This document shows positions 15,062 to 28,900 of a stretch of 64,000 bases of DNA, piece by piece. Source of the DNA: Crotophaga sulcirostris (lineage: Eukaryota; Chordata; Aves; Cuculiformes; Crotophagidae). Under the pieces are notes generated by a model that saw only the letters and a list, made by a program, of their open reading frames with translations, did not search any database and was not told the origin of the DNA. Made by a program: the position numbers and the translations under genes. Each line of letters opens with the position of its first letter. The first letter of the stretch is position 1. Location: NCBI GenBank assembly GCA_013397455.1, contig VYZB01000035.1:3223283-3287282 (forward strand), read 5' to 3'.

Positions 15062-15127
15062 ACTATAGGTTGGACTCGATGATCTCAGAGGTCCTTTCCA
15101 ACCTTGTAATACTGTGATACTGTGATT
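15062..15127 (+). repeat. CR1 LINE, 3'-terminal fragment
   Basis: The sequence reads ggttggactcgatgatctc, then aggtcctttccaacctt, and ends in two copies of an ATACTGTG unit. This is the end of an avian CR1 retrotransposon, which is usually 5'-truncated and ends in short 8-bp repeats rather than poly(A). Only about 65 bp remain, so it is a dead-on-arrival copy. Confidence 0.9.
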
Positions 15128-16580
15128 TTTGGTCTTTTAGGGATGCTCATAGCACAAGGAGGCACAGGAAGTTCCAGTGCAAAGCACCAGCCAACCCCTC
15201 CCAGATCTACTAAGTATTCAACCCCTTCCAGTGACTTATACCAGCAATATATATTGAATACAATCTTCACAACACTTCAGTAAGGCAGAACTGGTAATCC
15301 TCTCAGCCTCCTGTCTCCCTAGGTGGATGCTCTGGGTGACTGCAGGCACTTCGTGTGACAGTATCCCGGCAGCAGGTCTGCCTGGAAAAGATGAGGCAGG
15401 GGGTACTGCCTTGCAAAGGTCTAGGTCCACTTGTGCTTTATGCACGCGAGAAAAGAGGGTGCAGTGCTGATGCATGGTTACTGATCTGATCCACAGACCC
15501 ACTCCCTGTCAGCTGGCCCTATTTTAGTATGAGAGCTGCTGAAGTTTCACAGCATATTAAAAAAAATAAATCTCTTAAAGGCCTCCAAATTTTTTTCCAT
15601 TTGTGAAGAGCTACTATGAAATTTACTTCAACTCCACAATTATGAAAATGTTTCCTGACTGGTTGGCTTGTTTCTTTCTTCCTTAAACTGTTGCTGTAAG
15701 GGCAATAAAAGTGCTTGTTTTCTGTGGGTTTTTTTCAAAGGATAAATATCAAAAAGATTAAAAGTATTGCAGAAATGATAACAAAATGCATTTCAGAAAA
15801 CAAGTTTATATTTTAAGACACCACTTTGCAGAGAACATATTCCCCTGAGATTTTGAAACCAGAGGCAATATAAGTTTAATGATAACAAATGGCACAAGTG
15901 CAAGCCACAGGTATACTTAACGTTTTCTGTGTCATTTCTGAGACAGCTTTGAAGACTGGCTATTCATTTATTTGGATTCCTCAAAATAGCTTCAGGCAGT
16001 CGTAAATGTAAATTGAACTTTGACTTCCAAGAAAACTAGTTGGAATCAGTAACTTAAAATATTACTGTTGCTTCAGGCAAGGGTGGATTGCAAGGAAATG
16101 TTGGGCCACATATGCTGTGTTCATTCTCTACATCTATTGTCTTCTGCAGATTTTTTCAAGATTATATTAACCAGAAACACACCCCTGGAAAACATTTATC
16201 TTTCAATAACCATTGCAATGTCTGAGCAATGTTCATTTTCCCTTTTTTTTCTCTGAAGTATCCAGACGCTTTTGTATATAAGAGTCCTAGACATAATTTA
16301 ATTTCAAGAATGCCTTTTTATGCTCTAACTGCCAGATACCACAGGGAAAACTGGATTACAAACAGACTAAGCAGCTGCATGTATTTAATTGCAAAGTAGC
16401 TTTTTTTAGCTCTGATATTTATGTTAATTTAATAATTTATTTTAAAAACTTGTTTAGAAGGTCGACATCTTAGGTTTGTGGAGTAGCCGTGGTTGCTCTG
16501 TGGTATCTTGAAGATAAGTCTTGAAAAGAAGGAAAGCAGTTTGAAACAGAGTTGAACCGTGACTGTGCCTGATGTCATTC
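15128..16580. other. Intergenic, nothing recognised
   Basis: Non-coding A+T-rich DNA. A minus-strand open frame of 88 codons (15236-15502) has no recognisable domain and no conserved splice context. Confidence 0.5.
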
Positions 16581-16588
16581 CACTAAGT

Positions 16589-16782
16589 CAGTGGTGTCAA
16601 ACTCCCGGCTCCAGCCGTTCTCCTGCTCCTGCTACGTAACGCACTGCACACGTGCCCAGTGCTGGCAGGAGTGCAGGGACAAGGAGCTCAGCACTACCAA
16701 CGGGTACAAACAAGGTGCTGGGTTGGATAAAACACAGTGGAGGGACAGATTCCGCCCTCGGGCTGTGAGTTTGACACCCCTG
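16589..16782. mobile_element. Non-autonomous hAT-type DNA transposon (MITE), complete
   Basis: The 194-bp element starts CAGTGGTGTCAAACTC and ends GAGTTTGACACCCCTG, giving 16-bp terminal inverted repeats with one mismatch; the inverted similarity continues weakly inward. It is flanked by an 8-bp target-site duplication, CACTAAGT at 16581-16588 and CACTAAGA at 16783-16790, differing at the last base. An 8-bp duplication and CAGGGGTGTCAAACTC-type ends are hallmarks of the hAT superfamily (Charlie-like). The interior is much more G+C-rich than the surroundings and encodes no transposase, so the element must have been mobilised in trans by an autonomous relative. Confidence 0.85.
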
Positions 16783-19700
16783 CACTAAGAGAAACAGCAA
16801 CTCTAAGAGACCTGAACTGGCCTAATGGGGGCAGCCCCCTTAGACTCTTTAATGACAACAGGAGCCTCTCTACCCCTGCAAGCGCTGGTGCCTTGACCCA
16901 AATGTAGGGACCATTGCTAGGGAATGTACATTCAAACTTCTCATTCAGTCCTGTTTATTGAGTCAGGACACAAGACTCCTGATACACAGACTGTTTCACA
17001 ATTGTTTTTGTAATAGTCCAGCCAGAGAGGCTCTCTGTGGAAATGTTCCCTTCCAGGTATCTTCTGATCAAAGAGCAGGTTTTGCTTTGTGACTGCATTT
17101 GACCACCTACATGTGCATCGTAAATTGTGCAACTCACTCCAGCACTAACATGTCAATATGCTAATGCTGCTCTGAGACGTTATTTAAAACATAAGAGCAA
17201 ATATTAAAGCTTCCTAAATTGCTCTAGACATTATTACTTGTTTGCCCAAACAGAAAATTCGCAATGTGATCTTCACAAGGAAACTATAAAACTGCTCAAT
17301 CCTTTTCGTATTTCCTGTACTGCTTAACACTGACAAATCACATAAACTCCTGCAGCCACCATACCCAACAGCATGCCTGGAAGACATATTACATGCACTC
17401 TTATGGAAGACAAAACTTGGCAAGTCAGAGCACAAACATGCTGGAAATACACAGCAGCTTTTTAAAGCCAGGGCTCTACATTCTTCTTGAAAAAAAAATT
17501 AGAATTATTCTCACCAGTGCAAGTGTCCATTGCTATTTTTGGCGCTCACTAGTGACAGTAGCAGAATAAATTCCCCTGCCTCAGTTTTCAGAGCACAGCA
17601 TGAGACTCATCTCTTCGCTAAGACAATATCCTGATGGATTTGTAAGGTCATGCAGACTCCTCTTGGGGTCTGATCCTTCTGCGCAAGAGCTTCTGGAAGT
17701 GAACAGAGAGTTATTGCTCACATATTGCTGACACGGTGCCACACAGCGTCTCTGGTTAATAAAGAGACCATAGAGATTGCAGAGACAAGCTGTCCCATTT
17801 TTTTGTGGCAGTAAATATGTCAGGATCTCCTGTCCTCATGCATACAGCACAACTATCGGCTCGTATCTTAAAAGCTGAGAGCTGCTGGAGAAACTACAGA
17901 GAAACAAGTGGGTAAATTAAAAGCAACTTTTCCTCCAGGCAACTAAGATGCCAAGAGGAGGAGAGCCAAGGAAGGGGATGTGAGGGAATCTCCAGGACCC
18001 CAACTGCCACTGAAGTGGATGGGGAACGGGTTCATTTGTATGGTGCAAGGTTCAGATTTGTTGACTTTGCTCTCGGTTTTCAGCTTGGGGCTGGAAACAG
18101 CCAAGGAAATCATTTTCTTATGGATCTTCCTGTGAGAGGAACAGGTATGAAATGAGGGCAGGGGCTCTGTGGATTGGGAGCAGGGTCAGGTGTGGGCCAC
18201 AGAGGACTCTCCTTGCATCCAGCTCCCAGGCACTGCCTTCTCAGGCTGAAAATGTTTCCCCCAGCAACACTAAAGGGCTGCTCTCCAAGATCCTACATCA
18301 CATTTCCCCTGTACGCTGTCATGTTAACATGCAGACTGAGTGGGAAGGGAAACAAAGAGGGTACACAAAGCAAGCAAGGCCTTAGATGATAGTAGGTAAA
18401 GTAGAATTAGCACACAGAAAAATCACATTTCCCAACAAAACCTCTTTGCTTCAGCCCCATTTCTCAGTACATTTAGCAAGCTAAGTAAGAACAATCAACA
18501 CTACTTTGAGTTTTTATAGATACCTGACACATACAAAGGATAACAAGAACATATTTTATTACTATGGTCTAACTATGAAACTTTGTGCTACATTCTTAGC
18601 TTATAACTTGCTAAGGAAACTTGTTCCACTATAGTATTTCAATAGTTCATTAAGTTGGAAGTGCCTTTCACATAATTATCCTGCTGTCTTGTCAGTCTGC
18701 ATTTCTCATACCTATGTAAGTCCCAAAAAATTAAATAGAAGCCGGAGCAACATTCAATAAAAAATTATTTCTGCAGATATGGGCATAGTAAACTACTCGG
18801 TAGCAATAAAAATAGTTTCAAGAGCTTTATCATAAAGTCTTACCAAGGCATGCGGTTTCAAAGACACTTTCCAAGTAATTCAACTGATAAGCGTTAGATC
18901 AGAGGATTGAGGAAGGATCTTCCCACTTGGACCAGGCGACACATAGCTGTGGGCAGAGCTCCTCATAGGAAGCTGACATTCCAATTGCAGACTTTTTAGT
19001 AGAGCAGATCTCTGCAGGTCTACGATTTATCTAGGGCTGATGAGCTTCTGCTTTCACTGCAGTCCTGACAAAATCAAAGGGATTATTCACTGACTCAGGA
19101 AGTATCTGTCTAATGGCAACTTATTAAGAAAAATAAATCTCTATTATAAGACAAACTCTAGTTCTTGACTACTTAATTGTCTGTGAATAAACTTGCTTGC
19201 TCTTCTGAACATATACCAATCAGAATGAGATATGCTAATATTGTAATGGTTAACACCTGTCTGAGAAAAAGAATATTAATTAAGCATTGAAAATACTTTT
19301 TTTTTCTTTACATGTAAAAATGAAAAGGTGATAGGGGTGAGAAAAGTTCTGCAGAAGTTATATTTTCGCTAAAGAGGATTGTATTTCCCTTTAAAAAGTC
19401 ATCTATAAATAATATTTATATAGCGTCAGTGTCATGAATATATGGTTCTGTTCATTTAAATGTACTTGCATTTCAGCAACTCATGGGGCCTGGACCACAG
19501 ACTAGGAATACTTGACACACCACAAGTCTGTATCCAGCAATATGTCTGTGAAGTAAACAAAAGAGACAACGAAAGGGGATCTTGGCATTCAAAGAACAGA
19601 AAAGTCAAGGAAATCGTAGAAAGATATGATAAAGACAAATATACGAGACGCTTTTCATGCAAATCTTGAAGTTAGTATTGGGGCCAATATCCAGCATTGA

Positions 19701-22700
19701 TAGTAAATATGGAGCAATCAGTAGAGCAGATTGCAGTTACAGATCCCCAAAGGCTTTGTGAAGGAAGTTTCTTTTTCTGCACATATAGAAAACATACCTG
19801 AACAAGGCACTTTCCTTAGGATAGACCTGCCCTCAGAGTCTCATCTATACCCAGGAAATCACACATCCTTCCACTAGCTATCACACAATATGATACAAAA
19901 TGCAAAGAGTGGGTGAAGAGTGAGAGTTCTATAAAAATAAGACAAAACCCAGAAGAAGACAGAAAAGTTTCAGTGATAACGTTACCTAAAAAAAACTACA
20001 AAGTGATATCCAAATCTTCTTGAAATTTGGCTGTGAGAGAAGAAATGCAATGCTGTCATGTTCTGTCCCTTAGGGAAGTCATGCCAGGAACAGCTCAGCT
20101 GAAAAGGATCAACAGGAATGATAAATGAATGCCTGATGTTGGACAGTAGCCTTCCACAGCAGATGCTGCTCTCAAAACACACCAACTCATCTGTACATCT
20201 CTCATAATTGGCTTTTTACCGCTTTAGCTTGTCCCTCTGGAAAAGTAGTCTGCCTTGGAATTACTTTCTAGAACTTGCTATAGCATTTCTGATGCCTAAC
20301 AAGAGAGGTGGGAGTGTTTTGAGACAAGGCAAGACAGCTGAGCTTGAGGTCTGTCAATGAGCTTTTACTTTATCCTGGAACAGCACAAAACAGGTTCAAC
20401 AAATGGTCTCTGGCTGCTGCACTCTGCAGCAGGATCTGCTTGCTATCTCATGCTTGCCTCAAACTAAGACTTTATTGGGGTGAAATAACCTTTTCTCCCT
20501 CAAATCTTCGGAGCACTTTGGACAACAGCAGTCAGTGCTTCTTTACAAGCCAAGGAGGGCAATAGCTTATCAAAGAGGTTCTTGGCTAGAAGAAGTACTC
20601 AAGGTTTTGGTTGAGATCTCATCTCCTTTAGGGAAAAAGATTGGATGGAAGAATCAGACAGCCCACTGTTTGACTGTACTTAAAGATAGGAAGAGTTTCA
20701 AGAGGCAGAGCAGAGTCCCAGTTTCTCCGTGCAGAGTCCTTTTTCTCTGTTTTGTCACTGCTTTGTGAGTACAAACTGGGGAGAACCTGAGTGTACACAT
20801 CATAAAACACAGAAATTGAGATTTACTTAAAGGACTTGCCTGGCACCGGGGCAAATTCGATGGTGCACCAGCCCCTGTAGCACTAAAAATATTTTCCAGA
20901 TGAACTTGAACTGGCATAACATCTTCCTCTAATTTATGCATTCTTTTTCTGTGTGTGCCACGAAGACGTAGCCTTTGAAGCCCCAACAGTTTTTGCAGTT
21001 ATCCAAACTGTTTCATGTCAAAGCTCCAGAAATATTTAAAATCTTCTAGCTACTCTAATTTCTGAAGAAGAAAACCTAATTAAATCTCACTGGGCCAATC
21101 ACTCATTCTTCTTATGTTGCCATAACGTCAGTCCTCGGAGACAAGACCAAAAATGGCGGGTGCTAGTAGCACAGAAACTCAGATGTCTAACATTTTAGTC
21201 CTTTTAAAAGTCTCAAAAATACTAAACCAAAAAAAATTACAACACAGAGCAGATTTTCTGCAGAGCTTCCACAAATTTCTGCCCCCTTTTCATAAGGTCT
21301 CTGACATTGCTAGTTGACACTGAACTAAGAAATCTAAGCTGAAAACAAGTGTTTGTCACCATTTAGAAACCAGCAATCTCTATTTAACTACACAGAAGCA
21401 TCCAAGAGTCAACAGAAACAGCTTTTCCTTAGAGTACTTAATAACTATGATAAATATTTAATACCATTTGACAAATAATCTCAACACCTTTTTTCATAAA
21501 GGCACATTGACCAATTCATTACCTTAGACAAGTAAAATGATAATTTTGCTTACCTTAGGAAATTACAATTACTTATCAAGAACATTGCACTTACAAACTT
21601 GCAACAAGAGATGTACTAATGAAGCTGTAACTAGGATCAAACCAACATATATTTAATTGGGACTGTACTAGATGTTGGGTACTGACAACAGCCCTACCTA
21701 TACACACACACATGGAACTGGGAAGTTGTCAAAACTGAAGAGAGAATCTGGATCTGCTGAAATTATGTTCTGCTCAGAATTGCTCTTGAATAAGTCCAGA
21801 TTTATTCCTCCTAAATAAGTGAGACTACTTCAGATTCCCACAAACTTAATCAAGAGAAAACAGCTGAAGTTATTTTATCTATATTGACTTTCTAGGGGAA
21901 GAAAAACTCTTAAACTCTATTTTATAGAGGAAATAGCATTTTTGGTTAATGAAAACACTATAGAAAACATTTTTTTGGGGAGGAAATGCAGCGAGAAACA
22001 GAAGCAGACAACTAATTCTAAAGTAAAAGCATTGAGGATTAAATTCTTGGCATGGTCTGAATAGTGGATTATTTGCAACTCTAGTAAGAAAGTACTGGCA
22101 AGAGCCCTCATGAATATAATCGCCAAAAATCTTGGTTTGATGGTAAAAAATTTCTTCAAAAATAATAAAATATTAAAATAATAAAACAAACAGTTGCAAA
22201 AACATTTGTGCCAGCGAAAATACTGCTTGAAAGTCTGACAGTTTCACCAGTTAAATTGTTAAGGTGCATTTAAACATCATATGCAGTAGAAGAGAATAAT
22301 TTTGTAATATGCTTGGACAGAGTAAAACTGTTATCATTATTAGCATAGAAAGAATGTCTGAACTGGTTCAAAATAATAGAAAAATGCCAGAAGCCTTGAA
22401 ACCATCTTAGAAGCCTGGCTAATTCCTCCCTAAAGTCCATTTAGTTCAGAAATTTGATTGGTCTGCTGTATAGTCTAATTTACCAGTATAAACATTTTAC
22501 CTCAAATTTAAATTTTTTTCCACAACCTTAGAAAACTTTTATAGGTATCCTTACCCTTGGCTAAGGTGCAATTTGCATTTATGTATTGTATGCATAGGCT
22601 TGGCACATGAACATATATTTAAAAAATAATATACTTATATTACTTCTGTCTTGAACTTCTGAAGAACAACATATTTGCCCCAAGAGAAATTCTAAGATCA

Positions 22701-24084
22701 AGAAATGCCTTTGCACAGTTTTTACTAAGCTCAGGAAGATTCAGAATTCTAGTAATAAAATATGATTATAAGGGATGCACAGGGATTAATGAAAATTCCA
22801 TGGACATCTTCATTGTTGCACATTGGATTTTATAACTTTTCTATTCTATGTACAGGTTGTACATTCACGTGGGGCAGCTAACCATTAACACCAGTTTTAA
22901 AAAGTAAGCTGAACCGTGGAGCTGCAATCTAACCTCCAAGTGGTCATTGTATGGACAGGTTATCATGCGCACGACTCTTTCGACTACTTGAGTTAATGGA
23001 GAGTCTAATAAGACTAGACATTTAGCCTCTCAGAGGGATACTAAACCAGGTCATTGCTCAAAAAGTTGTGGACTGGACATCTCTGGCATCATTCCAGCTA
23101 TGTGAGAAGACACCTCAGATAGGCAGATGTTCTTTCTTTCATTCTTCTGAGGTCCAGTTCTTTCTACTTGCCCCTCTCCATAACTCTTGAAGATTTTTAT
23201 TCTCTCCATATCCTACTCCACTTGAGACTGACATCTATGGTGCAAAACCATTTCAGGTTCGCAAAGTTTAAGAAAGTGAAAACTGGGTCTGTGTAATGGG
23301 AAGTTCTCAGTGACGTTAGCACTGAATAACAGCACCAGCCTGCTACAACTTATCACCAAGACAGATTGCAAATAGTTGCACTGAACCTCTAAGCACATCC
23401 AATATAAAATAAATCTTCCCAGAAGCCAGAGCCAAATCAGACTGAACTAAGCCTCTGTGCTGCTAAAAAAGTGCTGTGCCTTTTCTGTTGCCAAACCCAA
23501 CCTCGCTGCTTATTAAGCATTACACATGATTTACTATATTTATTATCATAAACATACCATTTTAAACATTTTAAAATCACATTCACAAACAAGCACTTTA
23601 GTTGCTTCAGAGATTATGGGGAGTGGAGCTCTTTGTCAGCAGTTTTTTAGCCACACAGTCCATGTAAAACATCTCTCTTCTGATTGTTTTAATTCTAGTA
23701 CACATGGAAGTAATTGAATTTGTTTTTTCCAGAGCAAGGGGGAGTGAAAAACATGAACCAGAGTGACTTTCATCAAATCGAGCCAAATCAAATCATATTG
23801 GAATTTGCAAGTTAATTTATTTGCTTCGTGTTATCTTTCATTTTCATCCCTCAGTGCTTGCTTCTAACTGGAATATAAAATATAGAAACATAATTTTAAA
23901 AAGTTATTGTCAGACATCCATTTTGCAGGCTCAGAGGAGTCAGTCAGAAAGTTTGAGTTAGGCTAAGATAAGCATTCAAAAGAATGAAAGCTTATCTGAA
24001 CCAAATTTTCTGAGGTTTTTCATGTTATAAACAAGCATTTTAACTGCAACCAGAGATGTGAGAGAGCGGGGCTGGCCATGGGAT
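16783..24084. other. Intergenic, nothing recognised
   Basis: No gene, RNA or clear repeat seen. Open frames of up to 110 codons (for example 20654-20986 minus) overlap other frames and show no family resemblance. A near-palindromic A+T segment at 19403-19423 (ctataaat, then atttatatag) resembles a MEF2/TATA-like sequence only superficially. Confidence 0.5.
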
Positions 24085-24225
24085 TAAGTGCTCCAGCCAT
24101 CATGCTTCTATTTCCAACCCTAACAAACTCCATCCATCTGACCTTTGGCCAGTCATTTAGACTGTCTCCACCATTCAGCCCACTGCATGTAAAACAGAGA
24201 TAGCAATACTTCCTTTTCCTTCAAA
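24085..24225 (+). repeat. MIR-like ancient SINE fragment
   Basis: The run ctgacctttggccagtcatt, followed shortly by ctgtctccacc and then tgtaaaacagagatagcaat, follows the order of the MIR core: 'tgaccttgggcaagtcactt ... ctctgagcctcagtttcc ... tgtaaaatggggataataat'. MIR elements are tRNA-derived SINEs inactive since early amniote history, so high divergence is expected. Boundaries are approximate. Confidence 0.55.
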
Positions 24226-25280
24226 TATTGATCTCTCCTATCTGTTCTTAATGCAGCCAGAGTGGGGACAGCAATTAACTGCTTAATATGGAGAATTCCC
24301 TAACACTGTTGGACCCCAAGCCATTTCTGTACCATTAAAAACATAGTTAGTAGTGTTGGATATTGCAAACCCATTGCCTTCCTTGGGAATTTCCTTAATT
24401 TCCTCCCCAAGTTTGTTTACAAAATCCTTTTAAGTGACAAAACATACTTAATAAAGCCATTCAGTCAAGGTTTCAGAAACATTTATTTAATTTTAAAGTT
24501 TTGACGTAAAGAAATTGTTGTCAATTTTAGACACTGATGTTTTACAAAGGAAAACACTGGCTATGCTAAGGAAAGTGGTACTGGACTGTGTAATGCCTTT
24601 TCATTTTATCTGATCATTTAATCTATGCAGGTTCATGTCTCAAAGTGATGGCTGCCAAAAGATTGAAAAGTCTGAAGACTGGACTGAATGTCCGAACTAT
24701 GAGAGCATCAGTTAGGAGAGATCTGTGTTGAATTTCATTCACTCAATGAATTCCTACCAAATTTTACTGGAACTTTTTTATTCTAAACATTTTAAGCACT
24801 TTTGGAATCAACACAAAGTAGCAAGCAGCATAAGCTAAATGGAATTTAACAGCAAGTTTTTACTCTGTTTCTTGATTTGACAGGTGTTATGATACTCATT
24901 AGAGGAGAGGCTGGTATCAAGTCCTTTAAGACTGATGTGACAATGATGGGAGTAGTTGCTGTTCTGATACATGTATTCAAGGTTTTGGTGTAGGAGTACC
25001 GTGAAGTGAAGCCATGGACTTCAGCTCCTAACGCCTGATTTAAATGGCCCCAAATCATTAACTGCACTCAGCCAGTGAGGCATACAGCAGCAGCAATGGT
25101 AAATGCTGGGACTGAGTGCTAGATTGAGGCTTACAGGGTTCCCAGACGCAGAGAAGCCTGCAGAAGAGCAGAGTGACCCACCAGAACCTGGCAGCTCAAA
25201 AGAGAGAGGCTGATGTGGCTTAGGCATTGCCAGGAGCAACCACAGGGAATTCAGAAGGCCCTAAAGAGCGCCAGGAATAA

Positions 25281-25985
25281 CTCCCTGCACCAGTAGGGGT
25301 TAGAAGTTGATTGGCTGGAAAGTAGTTCTACAGAGAAGGACCCAGGAGGCCTGGTAGACAAGTTGACCAAGAGTCAGCAATGCTCCCTCATTGCCAAGAA
25401 GGCCAGTTGTATCCTGTGGTACCTCAAGAAGAGTGTAACATGTGGGTCGAGGGAGGTTATCCTCCCTCTCTACTGAGGCCCCATCTGGAGTGCTGTGTCC
25501 AGTTCTGGGCTCTCCAGCTCAAGAAAGACAAGCAACTACCGGGGAGAGTCCAGCAGAGGCCCACTAAGATGATCAGGGGATTGGAGTGTATCTTGTATGA
25601 GGAGAGGCTGAGTGACCTCAGTCTTTTTAGCCTGGAGAGGAGACTGAGAGGGGACCTTATAAGTGCTTATAAATATGTAAGGGGCAGGTGTCAAGAGGAT
25701 GGGGCCAGACACTTCTCAACCACATCCAGTGACAGAACAAGGGGTACAAACTGATACACAGGAAGTTCCACCTTAACAGGAGGAAGAACTTTGTTACTGT
25801 GAGGGGAATGAAGCACTGGAACAGGCTGCCCAAGGAGGTTGTGGAGTCTCCTTCTCTGGAGAGATTCAAAACTCATCTGAACACATTCCTGTGCAACCTG
25901 CTGTAGGTAAACATGCTTCAGCAGGGGACTTGGATTAGATGATCTCCAGGGGTCCCTTCCAACCTCTACCATTCTGTGATTCTCT
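25281..25985 (+). repeat. CR1 LINE fragment with intact 3' end
   Basis: About 700 bp of CR1, from the 3' part of ORF2 through the 3' UTR. Landmarks in order are: tctacagagaaggaccc, gccaagaaggccag, ccccatctggagtgctgtgt, cagttctgggctc, ggagaggctgagtgacctc, aggaagttccacctta, actggaacaggctgcccaag, gatgatctccaggggtccc, and the tail attctgtgattct. The reading frame is broken, so no protein is made. Open frames at 25380-25754 (plus) and 25657-25972 (minus) are this repeat, not genes. Confidence 0.95.
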
Positions 25986-28900
25986 TTTATACTGTGTCAA
26001 GGTCAATAATCTGAGACAGGATATGTATCCATTCAAAAATGCATAGCTGGAAAAAATTAAGTCAATGCAGCTCTCCAGAGAGATGTTTGTTTCAAAGCCA
26101 AGACCTCAAAAAAAGCAAAATGATAAAGAAAAAAAAAACAAAAACCAGAAACAAAGCAAAACAAAACAAAGCAACAACATAAAGCCCAAAACCACATAAC
26201 CAATTACATACATCAAGATTAATTTCTGTATTATTTGTGGTGCATTTTCCACTTAGAGGTAGGGAAGTAGGTTGATGCCGCTGGGATAAAGAAACAAAGC
26301 ACATTGTCAGAGAACTATAATTTACTGCCAGTTTCTTTGCATATCAATGGAAAGCTCTGCTGGTGGTTGAAAGCAATAAGCACATCATGTAGAAGCTGAC
26401 AAAATTACCCAAATAAAAACAGGAAGACAAGAATTTAAATAGAAGTTCTATTTAACATCAAATTTCTTCCAATTCTTGGGTTTTCATTCCTGAAGCATTT
26501 TAAAGACAAGCTTTGTTTTCAGTGACTAGACAGCTTCAGTGAGCAGACAGAGTGCTCTGTTACCTCAGACTATACAGCACAGTAGGTGGTGAATTTTCAT
26601 GGGGCAAGTGCCCCTTTCTCATTCCCAGGGGAGCCCAAACCCCATCTTGTTACAAGACTTTATCCAGAACACTTTGTACCTTCTGAGAAAAACTAAGTCT
26701 GCAACACAAAGCTAGTGTAAAGTTCACAGTTTGCTTTGCAGACCAATTTATATATTGCACATAATTTACGTTTTTCAAGAGAGAACTTCTTTGTGATTTC
26801 CTTAGGATTGAGGATAAAGTCTAAAATATCTCACTCTGAAATCTCAACTTTTTTACGATTTAGCAGTAAAGTGTAAACCTAACACTGTGAGCTTATATTG
26901 GCCTTAATGGTCTCGCCAGTGACAGTGGTTTAATCTATGAAAGATTGCTAACATAGATTTTCATGATTTAACGTGCAGACTTCAGCTAACAAGGTAGTTA
27001 TGAGTGTGTGTGCAGGATTGGAGTGACAGCCTTTCAACTCCATGCATCTGCTTGTGCAACAACCTCCTCCCTGGCTGCCAGGCACAATTGTGCCCTCTCC
27101 TCCATCTGCTCTCATCTATTCAGAGCACACCTACAAAGAGTTCTTTTCTAGACCATCAATTTGGTATTTGATTTTGCAATCTACCCATGCTGCTTCTTCC
27201 TATAAAGTATGCAGTCTTGGCTACTTCTTTTCTCTTCCAAGTCATCCCATATTCTGTCCAATCTCATTGACTGGATAGGTTTATGGTGCCGCTTTGCATC
27301 ACATACCCATGGTGTTTCAAGTTACGTATGGAACGTGACCCAGAATGTAACACCTTATAAATTGCCTTAGTAACTGCATTCCAATTATTTCTTAATACTT
27401 TACTTGCTGTGATAGCTACCAAAAGTCATGGTTACTGTGCTAAGTCTGTTGCCTATTACATCGACTAATGTGGTCTTTTGGTTCTTTGTTTACACCCAAC
27501 TGTTGATTGTTCTGCTGTGTGCTTGGGTTATACAGTATCTGAGGCAGTCTTTATTATTTAGCTCTATTTAAAGCTTCCAGAACAATGTATGTGCACTCCA
27601 TGACATTCAATGGATTAATGAAACACAGCAAAATGTTTTCAACCAACATTGCATTCTGTGTTACAGATATCGGTGTAAAAAACCAGCATGACTCACCAAT
27701 TAAGTTTTTTAAAAAGTAAAGCTTTGCTATTTTTTGGTAACACTTTTCTTTGCAATACTAGAGAGCAAAACTTCATTTTCCACAGCAGACGTTTCAAGAA
27801 GAGATGAAAATCAGAATTAGGAAGGGAATCACTCCATGCACAGAAAACAACCCAACGAGGAAAATTAAACAATTAAAAATTACTTAATTACTGCTTACAG
27901 CTTTACCAGATGCTGGATATCACAGACGTGTTTCAGCTTACAACTGTCTCATACTTGGTTTTTAGTGGACGGCAACCATCTGCAGATATGGAAGTACCTA
28001 ACTGATTTTTTTAATTTTTTTTTAACAGGGAAAGGCAGATTTAAACTCTAGGATTCAAATTCACTGAACTTTTCACACTACATAATGTAGTACCTTTATT
28101 ACGCTTTCAGGTTCCGTTTTTTATGCCTAATGTATTAGCAAAAAGCCTTTGGACTTTCTGGTGATGTATTTAAATGAATAAAGGGAGCCATGGGGGATAG
28201 CTGGAGGCCTGAAAACCAGAGCACATTCTATGCTTTTGTGAATACTTACATTTAATTAAAGAGCACCGTATGCCGTCAAAAGTATTGTTGGCTGGGTAAC
28301 GTCCTTTCTAACAGATATGATTACAGAGAAAGGGTAAATATTATGCAGGAAGACCTAATAGTAAGTATAGCCCTTTGGGAAAGGAAAAACCTACTAATGC
28401 GAAAACTACTCTAAGCAGCAGTGTGCTATTTGGCAAAAGTATAGGCTTGCTCTGGAAAATACATTCTCACGAGCTACACAAGCTTCATTCCCTAGACTTA
28501 TCTTGAAAATACATATTGTTGCCCTCAAAAGCACACAAACAGGCTACGGCATTCATATTTTACCTCAGAATTAGATTGGGCAGGAGTACAGTTGACTTAC
28601 AGTACAAAATGACCTGTATCAGCTCCTGCATCAGGAACAGGCTGAAAAAAATGCACCAGGCAGTCATCAGCTCCTTCAGAGCAGTCTGCACCCCAGCAGC
28701 ATGTAAGAGCAACAGGCAACTGTTGGGTCACAAAAATCACTGAGGCTTTTTCTTACATAGTAGAAAACCCATTACCTTACCATGAGGTGAGCCATTCCTC
28801 CAGCTCCTTGTAATTCCTTCCTTCCACAGTGCCAGACTGCGAATGGACCACAGTCAAACAATTTCACTGAAAAAAAAGAGAGTAAGAAAATAGTAGAAGG

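Noticed and set aside
17539..17557. Possible CTCF site around ggcgctcactagtgaca
   Set aside because: At least three mismatches from the core in the best alignment.
25380..25754. 124-codon plus-strand open frame
   Set aside because: It is CR1 ORF2-region sequence read in a broken frame within the repeat at 25281-25985.
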